Of a stretch of DNA of 16,801 bases, positions 13,501 to 16,801 are shown piece after piece. The notes below the pieces were generated by a model. That model had not been told where the DNA came from. It saw only the letters and a list, made by a program, of their open reading frames with translations, and did no database searches. Numbering within the stretch: position 1 is the stretch's first letter; each line of letters opens with the position of its first letter. A program made the position numbers and the translations under genes. The DNA comes from CAYTRP01 sp964625145 (GTDB taxonomy: Bacteria > Sumerlaeota > Sumerlaeia > SLMS01 > JAHLLQ01), in contig CAZVAQ010000076.1 in the NCBI GenBank assembly GCA_964625145.1, positions 1-16,801 on the forward strand, read 5' to 3'.

Positions 13501-13521
13501 CTTTCACTCTTCACCATTCAC
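13501..13521. repeat. 7-bp repeats in the rpsS-rplV spacer
   Basis: Three heptamers: on the minus strand GTGAATG, GTGAAGA and GTGAAAG follow each other; on the plus strand CTTTCAC, TCTTCAC, CATTCAC. They begin a few bases after the rpsS stop. The GTGAAGA unit recurs at 8450-8456 on the other strand. Confidence 0.65.
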
Positions 13522-13526
13522 TCTTC

Positions 13527-13808
13527 TTACTTCTTCACCGCCTTGGCCGTCTTGCCGCCGTGCGACTTGAACAACCGCGTCGGCGCAAACTCGCCCAACT
13601 TGTGACCAACCATGTTCTCGTTCACGAACACCGGCACGAAACCCTTCCCGTTGTGGATCGCCACCGTGTGGCCCACCATCTCCGGGATGATCATCGAGCG
13701 GCGCGACCACGTCTTGATCACGCGCTTCTCGTTGCTGTCGTTCAGCGCCTCCACCTTCTCCAGAAGGTGATCGTCCACAAACGGGGGCTTCTTTAGTGAC
13801 CTGGCCAT
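13527..13808 (-). CDS. rpsS: 30S ribosomal protein S19
   Basis: S19 binds the head of 16S rRNA next to S13. The product is 93 residues, the normal length. It begins MARSLKKPPFVDDHLLEKVE and continues through TWSRRSMIIPEMVGHTVAIH to the signature GKGFVPVFVNENMVGHKLGE and FAPTR. The ATG at 13808 has AAAAGGA about seven bases upstream. It follows rplB by 64 bases. Confidence 0.98.
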   Translation of the reverse strand: MARSLKKPPFVDDHLLEKVEALNDSNEKRVIKTWSRRSMIIPEMVGHTVAIHNGKGFVPVFVNENMVGHKLGEFAPTRLFKSHGGKTAKAVKK

Positions 13809-13872
13809 GTGCTGTCCTTTTCGTGCCGGGCAAACGTGTGGGCTATTCGTTCAAACCCTGGGGATCGGCGCC

Positions 13873-14700
13873 TTACTTCGTCCGCCGCTTCAGGATGTAC
13901 TTGCTCGATTGCTTGCGGACCTTCCGCGTCTTCAGACCCTTCGCCTTCTGGCCCCACGGGCTCACCGGGTGACCACCGCCGCTCGTCTTGCCCTCGCCAC
14001 CACCCATCGGGTGATCGACCGGGTTCATCGAGACGCCGCGGTTGTGCGGGCGCCGCCCCTTCCAACGCTGGCGGCCGGCCTTGCCGATCACCACCAGGTT
14101 GTGGTCCGGGTTGCTCGTCTCGCCGATCGTCGCGCGGCAGACCGACGGCACCAACCGCATCTCGCCCGAAGGCAGGCGCAGCGTCGCCATCGTCCCCTCG
14201 CGGGCGATCAGCATCGCGCTGGTCCCCGCGCTGCGCGCCAACGCCGCGCCCTTCCCCTGCACCAGCTCGATCGCGTGCACGACCGTACCGACCGGGATCT
14301 TCGCCATCGGCAGGCAATTGCCCACGCGCGCCTCGGCCTTCTCACCGTTCATGACCGTCGAGCCAACCTTCAGCCCGCGCGGCGCCAGGATGTAGCGCTT
14401 CTCGCCATCAGCATAGTGCAGCAGCGCGATGAACGCCGAGCGGAACGGATCATACTCGATGGAGGCGACCTTCGCCGGGATGTCGTCCTTCGTGCGCTTG
14501 AAGTCGATCAGGCGGTACTGCTTCTTGTGGCCACCGCCACGGAAGCGCGAGGTGATGCGGCCCGTGTTGCCATGGCCGGCCTTGTTGTGCAGCTTCTGAA
14601 GCAACGACTTCTCGGGCTTGTCCGTCGTGAGCTCCTCGAAGGAGTTCACCGTCATCGTCCGCCGCGTCGGGGTCGTTGGCTTGAATTTTCTGATGCCCAT
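13873..14700 (-). CDS. rplB: 50S ribosomal protein L2
   Basis: L2 is essential for subunit joining and the peptidyl-transferase centre. The product is 275 residues, typical. It contains FRGGGHKKQYRLIDFKRTKD near the N-terminus, and near the C-terminus the conserved loop NPVDHPMGGGEGKTSGGGHP followed by SPWGQKAKGLKTRK. The loop has Met where E. coli has His (DHPH), a variant that also occurs in several other phyla. The ATG at 14700 has GAGGAG about eleven bases upstream inside an 11-bp palindrome. It follows rplW by 42 bases. Confidence 0.98.
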   Translation of the reverse strand: MGIRKFKPTTPTRRTMTVNSFEELTTDKPEKSLLQKLHNKAGHGNTGRITSRFRGGGHKKQYRLIDFKRTKDDIPAKVASIEYDPFRSAFIALLHYADGEKRYILAPRGLKVGSTVMNGEKAEARVGNCLPMAKIPVGTVVHAIELVQGKGAALARSAGTSAMLIAREGTMATLRLPSGEMRLVPSVCRATIGETSNPDHNLVVIGKAGRQRWKGRRPHNRGVSMNPVDHPMGGGEGKTSGGGHPVSPWGQKAKGLKTRKVRKQSSKYILKRRTK

Positions 14701-14711
14701 TGTTCTTTCAG

Positions 14712-14722
14712 CTCCTCAGGAG
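14712..14722 (-). promoter_or_regulatory. 11-bp palindrome overlapping the rplB ribosome-binding site
   Basis: CTCCTCAGGAG is its own inverted repeat apart from the central base, and its sense-strand AGGAG is the rplB Shine-Dalgarno. A hairpin would have at most about 4 bp and a 3-base loop, so masking of the site would be weak. Confidence 0.35.
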
Positions 14723-14742
14723 TCCGAGGTGGATTGTCCGGC

Positions 14743-15024
14743 TCAGTATTCCAGCGCCTGGCCGGGCGCCAACGTCACGACCGCCTTCTTCACCGTCGAC
14801 TTGCGGCCCGGGCGCATGCGCACACGCCGCACTTCCTTCCCCTTGGTGATCACCGTGTTGACCGACACCACCGTCACGCCAAAGGCGTGCTCCACCGCGT
14901 TCTTGATCTCGTGCTTGTTCGCATCCAGCGCGACCTGGAACGTGTACTTGTTGTCAGCCTTGCTGACCAACGCACGCTCGGTGATGACCGGCCGGATCAG
15001 GATGTCATAAGGACTCTTGCTCAT
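14743..15024 (-). CDS. rplW: 50S ribosomal protein L23
   Basis: L23 lies at the exit tunnel and is the main docking site of trigger factor. The product is 93 residues, typical. It begins MSKSPYDILIRPVITERALV and keeps KYTFQVALDANKHEIKNAVE, VNTVITKGKEV and RPGRKSTVKKAVVTL. Two ATGs compete: 15030 overlaps the rplD stop but has AGGAGG only one base away; 15024 has it seven bases away and is chosen. Translation is probably coupled to rplD. Confidence 0.97.
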   Translation of the reverse strand: MSKSPYDILIRPVITERALVSKADNKYTFQVALDANKHEIKNAVEHAFGVTVVSVNTVITKGKEVRRVRMRPGRKSTVKKAVVTLAPGQALEY

Positions 15025-15026
15025 CG

Positions 15027-15674
15027 TCATGCCTCCTGCGCGGCAGTGCCGGCCAGCGTGGATTCCAGCTCCGCGACCGCATCGCGCGTCGCGACAATCG
15101 TATCCGCCGTCAGCAGGTCATAGATGCTCAGCGAGCCCGCCAACTCCACCCGTGCGTAGGGCACGTTGCGCGCCACGCGCAACAGCGCCTCGTCCACCTG
15201 GCTCACCACCACCAGCACGCGGCCCTCCGCGCCCAGCTTGTCGAGCGTCGCCACAAAGCGGCTCGTCTTCGGCTCGCTGGCAAAGTCCAGCGCGTCCACC
15301 ACGATCAACTGGCCGGTCTCCACCCGGGAGGACAGCACCGTGCGGAAAGCCGCGCGGCGCTTCTTCTTGTTCACCTTCTCGCGATAATCGCGCGGCACCG
15401 GCCCGAAGATGATCGCGCCGCCCCGCCACTGCGGAGCACGCGTGGAACCCTGCCGTGCGCGGCCCGTGCCCTTCTGCTTCCAAGGCTTCCTGCCGCCGCC
15501 GCTGACTTCGCCGCGGGTCTTGGTCTTGTGCGTGCCCTGGCGCTGGTTGGCCAGGAACGCGTTCACAACCTCGCGCGTCACCACCGCGTTCTGCGGGGCC
15601 GCAAACACGGCGTCGTCGAGCTTGAGTTGCTCAACCGTGTCGCCGTTGGTGTTCTTGAGTTCGATGGTAGGCAT
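15027..15674 (-). CDS. rplD: 50S ribosomal protein L4
   Basis: L4 lines the exit tunnel and in E. coli represses the S10 operon at both transcription and translation. The product is 215 residues. The long internal loop that reaches into the tunnel is present (TKTRGEVSGGGRKPWKQKGT, then GRARQGSTRAPQWRGG), followed by GPVPRDYREKVNKKKRRAAF. The C-terminal domain ends in a short stretch rich in Ala and Glu. The ATG at 15674 has AAGGA six bases upstream. The stop overlaps the first ATG of rplW. Confidence 0.97.
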   Translation of the reverse strand: MPTIELKNTNGDTVEQLKLDDAVFAAPQNAVVTREVVNAFLANQRQGTHKTKTRGEVSGGGRKPWKQKGTGRARQGSTRAPQWRGGAIIFGPVPRDYREKVNKKKRRAAFRTVLSSRVETGQLIVVDALDFASEPKTSRFVATLDKLGAEGRVLVVVSQVDEALLRVARNVPYARVELAGSLSIYDLLTADTIVATRDAVAELESTLAGTAAQEA

Positions 15675-15723
15675 CGTACGTCCTTGTGTCAGTCACTGGG
15701 CCTGCGGCGGTCGGGGGTACCTG

Positions 15724-16371
15724 TTACTTCACAGCCTTCTTCTTCGCCACCGCACGCTTGCGCAGCAGCACGAAGCCATTGTTCGCGCCCGGGACCGAGC
15801 CCCGCACCGCGATCAGGTTACGCTCCGGATCGCACTTCACAATCACCAGGTTCAACGTCGTCTCACGCGTGTTGCCGTGATGACCCGAGTTCTTCTTCCC
15901 GGGAAAGGTGCGCGAAGGATACGAGCTCGCACCACCGGAACCGGGGCGGTTGAAATACATCGAGCCGTGGCTGGCGCGCCCGGGCTTGGAGCCCCAACGC
16001 TTGCGCACGCTCGTGAAGCCGCGGCCCTTCGAGGTGCCGACGACATCAATGCGCTCGCCCGGCTGGAACATGTCCACCGTCAGCGATTGCCCCACTTCCA
16101 GCTCCTGGCTCTCCGGCCCGCGGAATTCCCGCAGGAAACGCTGCGGGACCACACCCGCCTTCCGGAAATGCCCCAGGCGGGGCTTGTTCACCAAGCGCTC
16201 GGCAATCTCATCGAAGCCGATCTGAACGGCCTCGTAGCCGTCGACCTCCTTCGAGCGCTTGCTTACGACGACGCACGGGCCGGCCTGGATCAACGTCACA
16301 GGCACAAGCGCACCGGACTCGTCAAAAATCTGGGTCATTCCGACCTTTTTGCCTAGCAATCCGAGGGACAT
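15724..16371 (-). CDS. rplC: 50S ribosomal protein L3
   Basis: L3 reaches the peptidyl-transferase centre and nucleates assembly of 23S rRNA. The product is 215 residues. It begins MSLGLLGKKVGMTQIFDESG; the central extension contains GTSKGRGFTSVRKRWG, ASHGSMYFNRPGSGGASSYP and FPGKKNSGHHGN. The second His in GHHGN stands near the glutamine that is methylated in E. coli L3. The C-terminus is basic (KRAVAKKKAVK). The ATG at 16371 has AGAGGAA about ten bases upstream. It follows rpsJ by 46 bases. Confidence 0.97.
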   Translation of the reverse strand: MSLGLLGKKVGMTQIFDESGALVPVTLIQAGPCVVVSKRSKEVDGYEAVQIGFDEIAERLVNKPRLGHFRKAGVVPQRFLREFRGPESQELEVGQSLTVDMFQPGERIDVVGTSKGRGFTSVRKRWGSKPGRASHGSMYFNRPGSGGASSYPSRTFPGKKNSGHHGNTRETTLNLVIVKCDPERNLIAVRGSVPGANNGFVLLRKRAVAKKKAVK

Positions 16372-16417
16372 AGTTGGGGATTCCTCTCGACGGGTGGCGT
16401 CATCGCCCCGCGCCGGG

Positions 16418-16729
16418 TCAGGTCAGCTTGATCTCAACGTGCACGCCAGCCGGCAGCTCAAGGTTCTGCAGTTCATCCAGAGTCTTCTGCGAAGGCTCCA
16501 CAAGGTCCACAAGACGCTTGTGCTGACGCATCTCGAACTGCTCGCGCGACTTCTTGTCCACGTGCGGCGAACGCAGCACCGTGAACGTCCGACGACGCGT
16601 CGGCAGAGGGATGGGGCCAGCGACCTTCGCGCCCGTCTGGCGCGCCGTATCCACGATGGAAGTCACCGAGGAATCCAGCAGCCGGTGGTCAAAAGAACGG
16701 AGATTGATGCGGATCACCTGCCTGGCCAT
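16418..16729 (-). CDS. rpsJ: 30S ribosomal protein S10
   Basis: First gene of the cluster. S10 belongs to the head of the small subunit and, as NusE, joins the antitermination complex with NusB. The product is 103 residues, the usual length. It begins MARQVIRINLRSFDHRLLDS and contains VAGPIPLPTRRRTFTVLRSP, HVDKKSREQFEMRQHKRLVD and the end LPAGVHVEIKLT. The ATG at 16729 has AGGAT and CAGG within 15 bases upstream. The 72 bases left in the window before it show no tuf end and no clear promoter, so the origin of the transcript lies outside. Confidence 0.98.
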   Translation of the reverse strand: MARQVIRINLRSFDHRLLDSSVTSIVDTARQTGAKVAGPIPLPTRRRTFTVLRSPHVDKKSREQFEMRQHKRLVDLVEPSQKTLDELQNLELPAGVHVEIKLT

Positions 16730-16801
16730 CTTGTACCTGATCCTGTCCGAGTGATGCTGCGGGGTGCGGAGACCTCAGCGGCTCCGGTTTCATGAAAGAG
16801 C

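Noticed and set aside
16730..16801. Possible end of tuf upstream of rpsJ
   Set aside because: The 72 bases contain no recognisable EF-Tu C-terminus in any minus frame, so no gene can be called.
1..16801. A novel defence, mobile or biosynthetic system
   Set aside because: Every gene belongs to a universal translation, secretion or nucleotide family in conserved order, with no insertion; the only unexplained structure is in the spacers.

Overview
The window is one continuous, ordinary ribosomal-protein super-operon, the S10-spc-alpha cluster. All 30 genes lie on the minus strand, so transcription runs from right (16.8 kb) to left (position 1). The DNA is GC-rich, and the overlapping ORFs on the plus strand look like antisense shadows. 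I see no accessory genes, insertion sequence, tRNA, rRNA or CRISPR array, and no gene-free stretch over 187 bases.

Layout in transcription order. S10 block: rpsJ, rplC, rplD, rplW, rplB, rpsS, rplV, rpsC, rplP, rpmC, rpsQ. spc block: rplN, rplX, rplE, rpsN (short zinc type), rpsH, rplF, rplR, rpsE, rpmD, rplO, secY, then adk, map, infA and rpmJ. A hairpin followed by a T-run after rpmJ marks the usual spc/alpha boundary. Alpha block: rpsM, rpsK, rpoA, rplQ, closed by a very strong hairpin at 9-44. The products are 25 ribosomal proteins, initiation factor IF-1, the RNA polymerase alpha subunit, the translocon channel SecY, adenylate kinase and methionine aminopeptidase. rpsD (S4), which sits between rpsK and rpoA in many bacteria, is absent.

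Organism: a bacterium with strong use of Shine-Dalgarno sites, the zinc-ribbon forms of S14 and L36, a four-cysteine adenylate kinase LID, adk-map-infA inserted between secY and rpmJ, and no rpsD in the alpha block. The gene order resembles several non-proteobacterial phyla. The presence of rpmD and of rpsN in the cluster argues against cyanobacteria. I cannot name the phylum from this window; a little-sampled GC-rich lineage is a guess.

The most unusual feature is not a gene. At least six spacers contain short tandem arrays with a strict 7-bp period, of related but locus-specific units, and two also contain 9-bp repeats. One array supplies the Shine-Dalgarno site of rplQ. I found no evidence of a new protein system. 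Many coding starts were set by the ribosome-binding site; rpsM, adk and rplF appear to start with GTG and rpsC with TTG.
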